Below, piece after piece: positions 33,100 through 46,600 of a stretch of DNA of 64,000 nucleotides. The DNA is taken from positions 62,001 to 126,000 of the forward strand of contig JBAMJV010008959.1 of assembly GCA_037951105.1 (NCBI GenBank), given 5' to 3'. Every line of letters starts with the position of its first letter. The stretch's first letter is position 1. A program made the position numbers and the translations under genes. Below the pieces are notes generated by a model that saw only the letters and a program-made list of their open reading frames with translations, was not told the origin of the DNA and ran no database searches. The DNA is from Echinarachnius parma. Lineage: Eukaryota > Echinodermata > Echinoidea > Clypeasteroida > Echinarachniidae.

Positions 33100-33735
33100 A
33101 TTTAGAGGTACTACACGAACCTCGACCGCATAACCATTACGAATGGGGCATCATTTTATTTAAAAATTAACACGTTTCCACATGATGTTGAATTTCATAA
33201 TGATTATGTAAAGTAAAGTAAAGTACTATTATTAAAGATATCTCCACAGAAAAGTCGTTTTTGGATGCAACGCCTTCAATTTCACACAATCAAATTCATT
33301 TTGTAACATTTCGCTGTCGATCCTCCCTAATATTCACCTTTACTGTACCTACCCGGCTTTCATAATCATTACAAGTGAGGCGTCATCGGAAAGGTAATTA
33401 AACAGGCTTTCTTCTGATACCGTATTCTACAGTTTTCCTTTATTTTCAAGATATTCATCGTAGAAAGAATTTGAAGTTGTGAAAGACTGTCTTAAGAGAG
33501 TCACACCTTCCGACTGAAGTTTGTTGGGCAGGCGCATTTTGCGACATTTCACTTTTGACCTTCCCCCATTCTTAAATATACTGCGCATACCCCGCACTCA
33601 TGATGCTTACGAATTCGGTATCATTTTAAAGAGGAAAACACATCCTTTCGATTGATTCCAAATATAACCAACATTTCATAAGAAAAAGAGATATAATCAA
33701 TCAAAGTTGAGTTTCCGAACTTTTTTTTGAGGGGT
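33100..33735. repeat. Relative of the 3.3-4.5 kb foldback arm
   Basis: Contains GCGACATTTCACTT, CATTACGAATGGGGCATCAT and GAGTTTCCGAAC...AGGGG words that resemble 3,160-3,420 and its complement. Diverged. Confidence 0.5.
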
Positions 33736-33748
33736 TTATATACACACA

Positions 33749-33749
33749 T

Positions 33750-33791
<42 letters not shown>

Positions 33792-33870
33792 ACGCACACG
33801 CACACGCACACGCACGCACACGCACACGCACACGCACACGCACACGCACACGCACACGCACACGCACACG

Positions 33871-33930
<60 letters not shown>

Positions 33931-34022
33931 CACACATACCAATACACACGCACAGACACGCGCACACACACATACACCACACAAACAAACACACACACAC
34001 ACGCACACACGCACAAACACAC
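33749..34022. repeat. CA/CACACG microsatellite
   Basis: (CA)n flanking a regular (CACACG)n block at ~33,779-33,875. ORFs across it are artefacts. Confidence 0.97.
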
Positions 34023-34238
34023 AAGCATAAAACGAGGATGGAGATGCGTTCATCCATGTATTACAACATGAAGTTTTTTAATAATCAAAGTGTATATACT
34101 AATATAAAAATAATACAGGGTTACATCAATACTTGTTGATCATAAAGGTGATATTGTAAAGGGCAAAGTGTATCATGAAAGTTGTTGACTAACATTAAAG
34201 ATAGAACTAGAATTGTAATACTTGTTTAGAACAAGTAT

Positions 34239-35464
34239 AGGTGGGCTGGTCGAACTAAAATTAAAGACATAATCAAGGGCTCATTTGAGATAGCTTATTG
34301 TCTCAGCTACAACATACTCGAAGCTCAGCGAAAACAAAACTAAAACGACGGAGATATTGCTCGCGAAAGACGGGAATGTAGAATCCAGTTTTGTAAAAAA
34401 GTCATGTCCCATAGAGAATACACGCAAAATGTGAAAAAATGACATACCTCCTTAAATCGCAAAAATACGCCATGATGCCTTTGTCAAAATGAAAAATCGT
34501 GATCATCACATTTGTAGAGAATTGTCTCAGATAGAACATATCAAAATTTGGAAGAAAATCGATCAATATTTACAGAGATACAATAAATTTTCCAAAAATA
34601 TGCTGACGTCATAATATGCAAATTGAAATTTTGAGTTCGGAGGCCATTATGATGACGCCATGAGTTAATTGAGGGTCAAATGAGACATGAAATCATATCT
34701 CCGACTCATAATCTATCCAAATATGAAAAAAAACTTGGGAGTTCCCATCCATTCTGAAGAGTTACAATGAATTTTGTATAGGCATGTTTTTGCCCATATA
34801 TGCTATGTATTACAAGAGCTCGCGCGCACGGACATGTTTCTTGAACGGAAGCTCATTGCGTTTTTACTAGTCAGAAAAAGGTGAACAAGGTATCAAAATG
34901 CTTGGAAAGATGGGCTAAATATGATAACAGAGAAAATTCGGCGATTCTATGTTGCAAAATGCCAGTACGCGCGAAAACGCGCGCGCATGCGCGTGTGCGC
35001 GTTTTTTCGTAAAATGCTTAAAATGGCCTAAAACGTATCCAAAATGAATTTGCGACGATTTTGAACATTTTAAAATTTTGCGCGCGCGCTGACGCGCGCA
35101 CGTACGCATGCGCGCGCGTTTTTTGACCTGACATTGACCGGACGGATATTGACCTTAATCATGATAAATATGAATGAGAAACAACTTTTCGTTATGAAGA
35201 TATGATCATGAGAAGATATTCAGAAAATTTTACAAAATGGCGCCTAGATGACGTCATCAGTCAAGGTCAGGGTTCAAAACCTTATTTTGCTTTGTCCATA
35301 TGCCTATATATATGTGTGCCAAATTTCAAGGCACTTGATTGAGCCATTTTCAAGTTATCTTGCTAACAAAAAAGTGATTGGAAATAAGAAAAATAAAGAA
35401 TAATAAATAAATAAAGGCAATTCTAACGAAATTATGAGGTGGTCTGTATGATGTACAGCCCACC
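34239..35464. mobile_element. 1.2-kb element with AGGTGGGCTG ends
   Basis: AGGTGGGCTG at the left and CAGCCCACCT at the right, flanked by TA-like bases. Interior has two alternating CG-rich stretches (34,965-35,005; 35,080-35,120) and repeated 'ATGACGTCAT'-like sequence. No ORF. Confidence 0.65.
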
Positions 35465-35639
35465 TAATAATCAAAATAAATTAAAATAATCACGAATGCC
35501 AAGAATTATGAATGCTGAAATCAGAACAACACAAAATATCATCTTGAATTCTGATATTAGTCACAAATCAAAATGATACAATAATTATGTAAAGAACTGT
35601 ATAACATACAAATAATTACATTTATATTCGACTAGATCG

Positions 35640-36199
35640 TTAAAGGACAATGAAATCCAGACAAATTGTTGTATGCCCTATAGACACTAAATATAATGAA
35701 TAGTTTTTGAAAATTTGAGCACAATCGGTCAAGAGATAAGAAAACTATGGCTCTTTGAAAAGAGCCGTGTACTTTTTTTGAGTGACTCAAATTGGCAACG
35801 CACTCTGGCAAAGTTGTGGACAATTACTCCCCACACATTTTGTACACAAAATTAAAATTTTGTTCAATTTTCTCAAAATCTAGTTTTACCCTTCATTCGA
35901 GTTCAACATATGTTTTGTAGAATACTTTTATACATAACATATCATGAGTTGGGAGAATGTAAAAATGTGACCATGAGAAAAATGGGAACATTTGTGTACA
36001 AAACATATGGGGAGTTGTCCACACACTTATCAGAGTGCCTTGCCAATTTGAGTTCCCCATAGGAATAAATGGACATCTTTAAAGAGCTGTAATTTTTTTG
36101 TTTCTTGCCCGATTATGCTATAACTTTCAGAGATTATTCCTCTTAATCTCTTCAAGCCTATGAAAGCAACATGTTGCCTTGGGTTGCATTGCCCTTTAA
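35640..36199. repeat. TTAA-bounded element, ATTGTCC/TTGCCC ends
   Basis: TTAAAGGACAATGAAATCC ... TTGCATTGCCCTTTAA. GCTCTTTGAAAAGAGC hairpin in the middle (~35,750). Non-coding. Confidence 0.75.
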
Positions 36200-36365
36200 T
36201 TAATGAAGTATGCATTATATAGATTGATTCATACATATGACAGATTATCTTTTGTTCACGTTACAGGGATAGTACAGTTTGATCACACGGAATTTAGTAA
36301 CTGAACTATATACAGTATCATAAAAAAACAATAGTTATAATTCAACAATGCTAAATGCTTAACAC

Positions 36366-36854
36366 TTAATGGGATAATTCAATTTTGGTTAGAGGGCGAT
36401 TCGAGATATATTTTTTTGGTGAAAGTAATACAAAACATCGGTGTTCAATTTGAAAGAGGACATACTTCTTAAAACAGAATCAACTTTTTTGATCAAAATC
36501 GGTTTCAGAAACAGCTGAAATATCCATAGATTTATCCAATCGATAAATGTTTGGGACCCAACTCTTATTATTCAATACTTAAAAATCTTACGCATTTAGA
36601 AAATAAAATGCTTTGAGAATTGTTTGTGATGATCCTATTAGATAAACAAACATCACATTCGCATATTATTATGTTTCTGGAGGGCGCCTTCTTGTGTTAA
36701 CGCCTTCTTTAAATGAAAACAAGGCTGTTAATTACCCGTTTATATGTTTTACTATACCATTCAAGCACCATTGAAGTAGTGTTAGTTTTTAATGATAATT
36801 TACAAGTTTTAGTTACTAAGCTTTTGTTTGACCAAAACTGTACTGTACCTTTAA
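36366..36854. repeat. TTAA-family A element
   Basis: TTAATGGGATAATTCAATTT ... CAAAACTGTACTGTACCTTTAA, with TTGATCAAAATCGGTTTCAG inside. A full-length but diverged copy; used below as the uninterrupted reference for the copy broken at 43.6/48.0 kb. Confidence 0.82.
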
Positions 36855-36901
36855 ATGTTAGAAAACATAAATGTTCGAAGGCTGTTTTCATTAATAAAAA
36901 A

Positions 36902-37279
36902 TAGGCCGTTAACACAAAAGGGCGCTTTCTAACACCTTACAGTTTTACCCATATTGTCAATTGCCTAATGTGATGTTTGGTAAAAATAATGATAAAATAG
37001 AAAAATCATCAAAGACAATTTAAAACGTTACTTTGCTGTATATATATTTACGACAATAATGTTTTCATAAAATTATCGAATTAACGTACTTGGGGCCCCA
37101 ACATTTATTTCTATCGGATATATTTATGCATTGTATATACTGTTTCTGAGCAACAAAAAAAGTTATTTCGTCTTTAAAATTATGTGCCCATTCAAATATC
37201 CCACTTTTCACTGCTTTTCATTACCTCACCACAAAACAAAATGAAGCGCTCTCTTAACCAAAACTGAACTACCCCTTAA
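36902..37279. repeat. TTAA-family A element, reverse, partial
   Basis: Ends ...GAAGCGCTCTCTTAACCAAAACTGAACTACCCCTTAA; left terminus missing. Confidence 0.75.
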
Positions 37280-38045
37280 AAATACCTGCATGCCATATAC
37301 TGTAGCTTGCATCTTGGTTATATATTAGTTTAATCTCATAATCCTAATATTTGATTATATCATAATTAGTATTAAACATCCAAACATAATAATTAAACAT
37401 TGAAACTTCATTCACCATTCCGTTAAAAACATTACAAGGTAAATCAACAAGGAAGCTTATTAACCAAGGGTACAATTATGATAAAATACAAACAAAGATT
37501 AGAGAACATTACATTTAAATATGTAAATGGAATGATCTTCTAAAAGGACCAATCAACTTATAAACTGAAGATCCAGAGAATAATATCATTAACAGTTTCT
37601 GTAACTCATCCTCTTTCCGATGCGAAATCGCCGAAAAATGTCCGTAAAAGTGAGAATAATCAAAGGGTTGTATCCATTCCATTCCCAAACTTAACAATAT
37701 ATAACATGCACGGTCGTGCATGTTGTTTGAAATAATTAAAAAAAATAGTCACGTGACAGGATCTAACCAATTTCGTTACTGAATTTACCAGAGCCGTTCT
37801 TATAAAAGTGGCTAATTGAATAATAAAGGAATTGAAGAGGGTATGGCGCTCTATGACGCATATGGCCTGGCAACGCCAACATAGATTGGGCCTAATATTA
37901 GGGTAACCGAAAAAAAGATTCTCGATTACTCCGATAACTTGTATTTCGTATCTTGGTAATGAAATAGAAGTTTGATAGTATAATACAATATTGGATTATA
38001 CAGTATAATGATTAGTATACAACATCCAAACCCAAAATATTGTTG
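37280..38045. other. Intergenic, no gene seen
   Basis: AT-rich, with one GCACGGTCGTGC palindrome near 37,709. Confidence 0.45.
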
Positions 38046-38350
38046 GTTAGTATTCATTATTACCCATATCAGACATCTGAGCTGTGGTTTTACAAAATCA
38101 TATTCCCCTCGTTTCAAGTGGTATGTTTAAATACAAAGTTTAATACAAAGTTTACATTTTACTAATTTCCGTTACTGCTCAAGATGTCTGATATGGGTAA
38201 TAATAATGATATTGACTGGCTCTTTCGGGGGATACGACATGTATTGCCTTCACTAGGATTCATATTGCCCTCGTCTTCGACTCGGGCAATATGAATCTAG
38301 TTCAGGCAATATTATGTCGTATCCCCCTCAAGGCCAGTCAATATTATATA
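38046..38350. repeat. Two neighbouring hairpins sharing TAATAATGATA
   Basis: TTATTACCCATATCAGACAT pairs with ATGTCTGATATGGGTAATAA (38,057-38,201); next, ATATTGACTGGCtcttTCGG... pairs with ...GGCCAGTCAATAT (38,208-38,346), with TATTGCCC/GGGCAATA near its loop. Confidence 0.82.
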
Positions 38351-38452
38351 ATTATCACCTGACTTAGTAAATACAGTACATGAGCTGCCATGTAATATTT
38401 TTGGATATTACATGGTACTGTCACATGGCAATCAGATGATAAAACAGTTGTT

Positions 38453-38633
38453 AATTTTGCTGTCGGGAAAATCATGGAATGTTCCCCTCGGGAATTTAAA
38501 ATACTATTTTGTGAAGAAAACAAGTCCCTCGACTACGTCTCGGGACTTATTTACTCTTCCCTCAATAACATTTAAAATCCCTCGGGAGTGGAACATTCCG
38601 TGCTTTTTTTCATCTACCACCAGTTAACAAGTG
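38453..38633. repeat. Imperfect hairpin
   Basis: CATGGAATGTTCCCCTCGGG and CCCTCGGGAGTGGAACATTC, loop with GTCCCTCG/CGGGACTT. TAACA words flank it. Confidence 0.6.
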
Positions 38634-39669
38634 TGGAGGGAATCCTCGATTCTCTCAATTTCTCTGAAACGCGACATTTTCAGACCGTGTCATTTGGTGA
38701 CTTTTTACTGGAGATTTGTGCATCTTTTGATTCCAAATTTGTGCGCGTCACGCCTATGGTTGGGGTGTCACGTGTCATTTTAAGGTCACAAATCGTACTG
38801 AAAAAAAGGCAACAAAAGTAAATTTCCCATTCATTTGTGTGTAAATGAATGTTAACAAAGTATTATTATATATTATAGCATGATCAGGACTTGCCAGCTG
38901 TAATACCTTTCAGAATTTGAAATACATTTTGATCAGCAATTATAATGATACAACATAACATCAACATCAACAAAACAAACGTGAGCGTTTGAGTAGAACA
39001 AAGAAATACCATTATCTTACTATTTTAGAATAAAATTTGTTATGTATTTCTTTGTTCATCCCAGTTTTTACGAGCTTTTTTCTCATTAATGTGGAAAATG
39101 TAAGCTATACACATGTAAAGCAAACAGAAAAGAATAACATAAACAACTATATATCGGCATAATTAATTAGCACTGATTTTTGCATTAAACCAACATATGG
39201 TAATTTAATGGTGGATTCTTGTGGAATACATTGGAAAGTATGCACAAGCCAATTCGGTGCCGATTTGACGTGAAGTATAAAGGCCATACCTTGGGGGAGG
39301 GGGTTAAATTAATCATTATGGAGAACAGCTGTAAACAAATTGTTTGCTAACTTTCGGACGATGACGATATCATAATTATTGGAAAACCAATAGCAAAGGG
39401 GTTGGACATTATTTTGCTGAGGGCTATTGGGAATTATAGTCGGGGACTGGCAAATTAGTGGAAATTAAAAATAAAACAGTGTCCAAATAAATGTAAGCAA
39501 ACCATTTTAGTGATCCATTAACTTATTTTCTTTCCTCCAAAGGTGATATTTGAGACTTCAATTATAATATACAAATATCATTGTAAGATTCTTGTGAATG
39601 AGATGTGATATTTTGTTATAGAAGAGGGATAATGATTCCATTGACAAAAATAGTGAACATTGATGTCAG

Positions 39670-39867
39670 CAGTGGCGTAGCGTGGTCGGACTGATTGGGG
39701 GGGGGGGGGGGGGCACGCAAAATTATTTGGGGGGGGGGGCACACCTTATGTATTTTTTTTTCTTCAAAAAATGGCTCCTTATGTTTTCTATTGTTTTTTC
39801 AAAATTATTGGGGGGGGGGGGGGCACAGGCCCCCCGTGCCCCCCCCCCCCCCGTAGCTACGCCACTG
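39670..39867. mobile_element. hAT MITE with G-runs, copy 1 (TSD GATGTCAG)
   Basis: 198 bp; TIR CAGTGGCGTAGC / GCTACGCCACTG; exact 8-bp TSD GATGTCAG at 39,662-39,669 and 39,868-39,875. CAGTG... ends and 8-bp TSD are diagnostic of hAT. Three G-runs and one C-run inside. Confidence 0.95.
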
Positions 39868-40117
39868 GATGTCAGATTTTATCCCAGTTTGTTCGCGTGA
39901 CGTATATCCGAATTCCAAAACTATGGACTACGATCGAAACCCCTTCCGAAGTGCTTTTCAGTTAAATCTTAAACAGTTCAATAATTAGGGAAACATTTTA
40001 AAGAATTTCATTCTTCTGTTACAATAAGCCAAACAACAGGGTTCAAGTGAAATTGATTGAATCTGACACAGAGTTAATGGATCACTTTAATACTTTGTGT
40101 AAGGTAATTCAAGTTCT

Positions 40118-40356
40118 TTATGGACCTTCACACTCGAGTAACATCCTTGGGGCATTCAGCGGGTAGCCACTGGCGACTTGGTCGTTAATGTCGTCATACA
40201 GGTAGTAGTCGGTTCCCTGGATGAAGAACGTTCGGGACCGTCTGTCCTGCCCGGCAGCGTCGACTGAACTAGGAACACCTTGCCAATCCGACATTGGACG
40301 GGGGTAAATTTGCGTGTCGACCCCGGTGTCGGAATCGTAACGGTAGTACTGGGAAC
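40118..40356 (-). CDS. YWTD-hemopexin gene, exon i (terminal; hemopexin repeats 3-4)
   Basis: GSQYYRYDSDTGVDTQIYPR, VPSSVDAAGQDRRSRTFFIQ, GTDYYLYDDINDQVASGYPL, then MLLECEGP and TAA. The last Cys is the partner expected for the Cys in exon f. No downstream transmembrane or GPI signal. Confidence 0.94.
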
Positions 40357-40584
40357 CTGTCGGATCAAAGGATTATGACAGATTATGTTCAGATGGTGAA
40401 GATCAAATCTCGCCAGTTTCATGAAGAAAAACAAATATTCACCACCCAAAATAATATTCGCAAAGTGACATATACAGTTAAACATTGCATCAAATGCTAC
40501 ATTATTTATCATTCATCAACATGAGCAAGGTATTCCAGAAGTTGACAAGACCGATTCCCGAGGGAGCGAAGTGACCGAGAGGAC

Positions 40585-40619
<35 letters not shown>

Positions 40620-43600
40620 CTGATGGGAAGGTGTGATGGTAGGTAGGTGTCCGCCCGTGCACGGTCAGGATGCTTTTGCAATGTCTTACTTAAAATTATG
40701 CAATCTAGGGTGTACTTAGGAAGGAATTTTGACTTGAAATGAATTTAAGGATACTTACCTGACGTGAAATAGATTTGGTTATCTCCGCTGTAAAGGAAAA
40801 TCGCATCCAATTGATCAACATCGTTGGGGACACCGGGCAGAGAACGGATGCTCCTGGGATAGCCGGCAAAAATCTGCTGGTTCTTTACTTTCCAGTATTG
40901 ATCACCCTGTAAATAGAAAAAGGTATATTCTATTTAAAACAATATTTCTAGGAAACGCACCTTCTCGACCAGACTTTTTCAACATGGATTTTTGTATCAC
41001 ACCTGACGAAACACCAAGACGAAACGTCGTGATCTTTTAGATTCCTTGTTGACCACATTGCGAGACAAACGAATATCACTAGCGATATCTTTTCCGATGG
41101 ATTTATGTTGTTAATGAGAATGCGTTAAATGTCGTAGTTCCCTTATTATGCGAGCCAAAAAAAAAAAATGTCGAGGGTTAATTGTCTTTTATAAAAGAAA
41201 ACACCATAATACTAAATATATTACTCATTGCGGAAATGGTATCGTTAATAATATCGCTAATGATATTCGTTTGTCTCGCAATGCCAATGTATGGTCAACA
41301 AGGAATTTAAAGATCACGACGTTTCGTGCGCCGCTGCAACACTTCGTCAGGTGATACAAAAATGCTGAAAGCAAGGGTATAAATTGCCGTCGCTTTCTTC
41401 GGCCCCTTCAGCTTCATTTTCTCGGGTGTTTCAACTCGGGTCAAGACAATCCAAGAACTTTAGTTCCGCTGAATCTAGGGGTGCACACCGAACTTCTTCG
41501 GTGGTCAGATCCCTCCTTCCTAACTCTAAGGAAACCATTCGCGGAAGTTTCGCCCTCCGTCACGCTATCCACGGATGCGTCACTGCATGGATGTGGTGCT
41601 CATTTAGACAGCCGCCACGCGTCCGGCGTTTGGTCCACAGCTCATTCCTTGCGTTATATCAATCTTCTGGAGTTCGAGGGGGTTCGAGGCTGTCTCCCAG
41701 GGTATGAGACACTTTCTCCCGTTGCTCCGAGGCAAGTCAGGTTTCGGACAACACCACAGTGGTGGCGTACATCAATCGCCAGGGCGGTACCAGGTCTCGG
41801 TCGCTCTGCTGTCTAGCTCTCGAGTTTTGGGACTGGTGCAGGGCGAGCGACATCTCTCCGTTGGCAGTCCACATTCCTGGGGACCAGAATCTGATAACGA
41901 GTGGTCCCTCCACCCTCTATTCTTCGACCAGATTTGCCAGATGTTCGGGACCCCCAACATAGACCTCTTCGCATCGGCGGTCAACAACCGCCTTCCGGTC
42001 TATTGTTCCCGCACCCGCGACCCAGTAGCATGGGCGGTGGATGCCTTCTCGATCGAGTGGGGTCGGTTCATCGCGTATGCGTTTCCCCCGTTCGCCCTCC
42101 TCCCCAAGGTCCTATTGAAGATCCAGCCCGTCCCTGGTTTCCGATGGTGCTCTCCCTCCTGGTTCAATGTCCGGTGGTTCTACCAGAGAGATACGATCTC
42201 CTTACGCAGCCACTCTCCCTCCATCCTTACCCGAATCCGGAAACACTCCATCTCATGTTGTGGCCGCTATCAGGCGATCCGCGGCGGAGGTGGGACTTTC
42301 GGGCAGAGCTGCCACCCTCCTCTCCCAGTGTCACAGGCGTTCCACGCAACGCACTTATGACTCACGCCTCGGAGGATATTTCAGTTGGTGTGCCGTGTCT
42401 AATATTGATTCTACCATGTCTACCCGCGCAGATGTGAGTCTCCCAGGCAGATTTTCAAATCAGAACACTTCAATAATGTATATCTTTATATCGAAAAGGA
42501 CATGTGGATAACCAAAAGCACGTGCCATGCTTCTGTTAGTTAGATAATGCAACGAGGTACATGATATGGGAGAACCGCCTGAGTACTCTTTTATTATTTT
42601 TAGATTTCGACTATGTTGCTAATCTCTGTAAATTGATTGACATTTAGGACCACAACCCACTTCGTTCAAAGTGAGCAGACTGTGCTCAAAGTGTTGGTCC
42701 CGGCACGGTAAACACAAGTCCCCAAAAAATCAGCCAATGTTTCTAGGGTTCTTTCACAATGTTTAACTTCTCACCCGTTCTCGGTATGGGGGAGGGGGGG
42801 GGGGGGGGGGGGGGGGTGGATATTATGACGCCATAATATCAAAATACATCCCATGACCAGGTGGATTTTCTTCTGATTAAGTAAACACCGACCTTCCATT
42901 CCTGATCTAATGATTCATTGATCCCTACTTACTTTAAAGAAGAACGTTTTGCCATTTGGCGGATAGAAGAACGCCGAGTCCAGGTTGTCGGGCAGACCCG
43001 GGAACTCTTGTCCGTAAGTCCTGGGATATCCATCCAAGACTCTGCCCCTCTTGCGGGCAAATACGTGGGTTTCTTTAAGGAAATGATACATGATTTAAAT
43101 AAAATGTAATGCTAATAATGATAATCATTATAATGTTACCAACAAATAAAGAAATAATGATAATATCAATTAATAATAATAATATAATAATAATAATAAT
43201 AATAGTAACAATAATAATACAATAGTCAAAATAATTATAACAATATTGATTATAATATTTTTTTCATAATTTCAAGCGCATAACCAACAATCCATAACAG
43301 AATCAGGTAAGTATGCTTACTTTAAGGCTTCTTTACTTTTGGTAAAGAGGGCGCTTCAAGAAAGATCTTGTTGGTGAGGACAAACTGAGTGTAAGAGGAC
43401 CCAATTTAATCACAGAATCAACTAAGGGGGACCAACGTTTATTCAATAATTTAAAAAGAATATTTAAAAATTCGGCTACCCATATTTACAAATCTACCAA
43501 AATGTTTTTAGAACTGTTTTATTGATTGATATCCAGCAAATAATAAGTTTTACCAAACTTTACATTCACATTATTTATTTTTTATTTATTTATTTTTTTT

Positions 43601-46600
43601 CCCCCCTCCACAGGCCATTTATTGGTATAAGTAAAACAAAATTAAACTTAGCATGACATTTACAAGCATATCATAATAACACAACTATAACAATAAATGA
43701 ACCATAAATGAACCGTCGTATAGTTTCTTTGTATAAATATAACTAATTAAACAATATCAGAAAACATACTTCTCAAGGAAAACCAATTTTTATCAAAGTA
43801 TTTACCATGACCTTTCAAACTAAATATATATTTTTCATTTTTATAATATGAAATTGAAGCTGATTTAAACTGAGAAAATACAGGTATTTTATTCACTAGT
43901 TTACTTCGAAATATTATTTGCTTACTAACGAACAATAAACAGTTTATTGCTCTATTATTTAACCCTAATCCCATTAGGGGGGGGGGGGGGGGCCTTTTAG
44001 GCCCCCCCTGTCGTTTTTTTCGACGTGCATCTAGACCGATTGGAATTTCACGTTCAAACTTCATGACTTTTTTCTCTCAAGTCTCCCGCATGTTTTGATA
44101 TATAATTCACCCCGGTCGGACTTGTAGAACTGATTTTAGAGGTGGATAATTGCTCAGCCGTCACAAAAAATGCAATTTTTGTACAGGTTTCTATGTAATT
44201 CATATATCCGATGCCATGTAAACTCCAAATCTGTTATAATTGTTACATTGAATCATAATTTTGATTATTGCTTTATTAGTTTAATTCATACACTTCAGAG
44301 ATAAATTCTACTTAAAAAACAAAAAAACAAAAACAAAAAACAATAAAATACATAAGAATAAAAACAATGAAATACAAAAGAAATAAGGAAATATCCTTAT
44401 TTCTCGAGCTTTTCTAAAAACATGAAGATTTGAAACTTCATATTTATCATTGAGATACTCAAAAGAAATTTTTTACAGAAAACCTGAAGAAATCCTGTAA
44501 TTTCTCTTGATTTTAAATGAAAATCCAAATTTTCCCCAAATTCGTCAAAAATGTGCATATTAAAAATTTTAATTAATTATTAACAAAAAAAAAATGCTCA
44601 ATTTTTTTTAATTTTTTTAATTCTTATTCTACTCGACTTGTTTTACGTATGTGCCAATTTTCAAGTCAATCGGTCCATTCGTTGCCGAGATTTGAGGGGG
44701 GGGGGGGGGGGGGGCCAAAAAGGCCCCCCCCCCCTAATGGACTCGAGTGATCAAAATAACCCAATGGGATAAGCCAGTTCGTAGTTACAATCTGCGCATG
44801 CGCGTATTTACTTCCGGGTATTCTGATATTCCATCGATCGTGAGAATCAAAGAAGCCACACGTGCAATTGAATGCAAATTATTTGTTTACGTTTTTAAAA
44901 TCTGGATCAGGATCAAAATAAGCCCATCGTTTTTGTATTCACCACATCAAAGGTTAATAGCATAATATGTACTATTTCATAGAACAAGAACCGGTTTGAT
45001 AGAATGTGTTATTCATGTGTAATGATGATATTTATTGGTCAATAATTTCACCGAGCCTTGCTTGGCCTGGCTAGCACGCACTGGATATGTACACACGTAG
45101 GTGTACATAGCATTGTGCGGAGATTATCGTCTTCCGCTTGCTGGACTATCCAACGCAAAAACAGTTTTTGCCGTCTGATTTCTCTCTCCATTTATTAGCA
45201 AATGCAAACAAAATTTTGTTTATGTGATCCACAATTTATATAAATTGATAATGATTACCGACTTTCTTGTTTTGAAGACCGCAACATGTAGAAAGAAATA
45301 TTATATCCCGTCTGTTTTTCTTGCCGATGGCGTCCTAAAACATAGCGTTCAATTTTGAACGGTACATTGTACGAATGGGCGGTATGCTTATCGCCTGCCT
45401 TGTACCATTATTGCGTGTGAATGATTCACCTGGATCATTCACAAGAAAGATGATTACAAGAAAGTTGATATGGAGAAAAATCGGTAAATTCTTGAATATA
45501 CTTTACATCAAATGTGTTCTTTATGAGTTTATGCAGCTACTCGTAAAATTTCCACTTTGATTTTATGCATCTAATGTTTGTTTTATGCTGTCAAACTAAA
45601 ATTATCCGGTAATATGACATACTACCATACACTTTACTGTACGTTGATCGCCCGTTGATGGAATATCGGACTACGCCCTCTGTCGTCACCCAAGCTCCAT
45701 AGTCTAATTACGAACTGGCTTATTAGGGTTAAACCTCATCATCCAAACAATATATTTTCATTTGTAAAATGTATGTTACAACCAGCACTTATGTTAATCC
45801 ATCTTTCTAGTTTTGCCCATATAATTTTAACAAATTGACAATCACAAAATAAATGAGTAATTGTTTCAGTATGAGCATTACAAAAGGAACATAATTCAGT
45901 TTCAACCATGTTCAATTTAAACAATATGTCGTTTGTAAACAAAATTCTATGTAATATTGTAAATTGAAACCAACGTAAATTAACATCAATAGAACAATTA
46001 AATGCAAGAGCACAATACTTCTGCCATATGGATTCATCAATATTAAAAAACCTTTTCCATTTTGCATAGCTTTTACATTCTTCCCTTTTTTGTTGTAATA
46101 ATAAAGCATATATATGCGAGCATCCTATTCGAAATTGACAAATAAGGGAAATTAAATCTAATCTTAAAGGCTGTTCCATTTTCACAAAAGTACCACAACG
46201 GTTATTGAAACCAGATTTAATAGCTTCACATAGGCCAAAGTATTGCAAAAAATTAACTGTAATTTGATATTTAAATTTAAATTCATTGAGTGACAAAAAA
46301 GTTCCATCTTCATCTAACAAATCGTTAATACATATTATACCCTTTTCGTACCAAGACCTATAAAATACACACACGTTATTCACCTGAATATGACTATTAA
46401 ACCATAGAGGCTGACAAGATATATCGCGAAAACTTTTAGACTGTAAAATACTATAAGCCAAAAAAACATTTTTCCAAAACGGGTTAGTTGCACCTATTGA
46501 CAATCTTAAAAAGTGAACATCACCAAAAGTAGGGTTCAATTGACAATTTTGGGGCATAAATGTATGCATTAAATTATCAATAAAAGAATCTATATTACCA

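Noticed and set aside
33621..34071. ORFs of up to 135 codons rich in Cys/Val or Thr/His
   Set aside because: Readings of a CA/CACACG microsatellite; no conserved composition outside the repeat.
41772..41987. Minus-strand 71-codon ORF
   Set aside because: Antisense shadow of the DIRS remnant.
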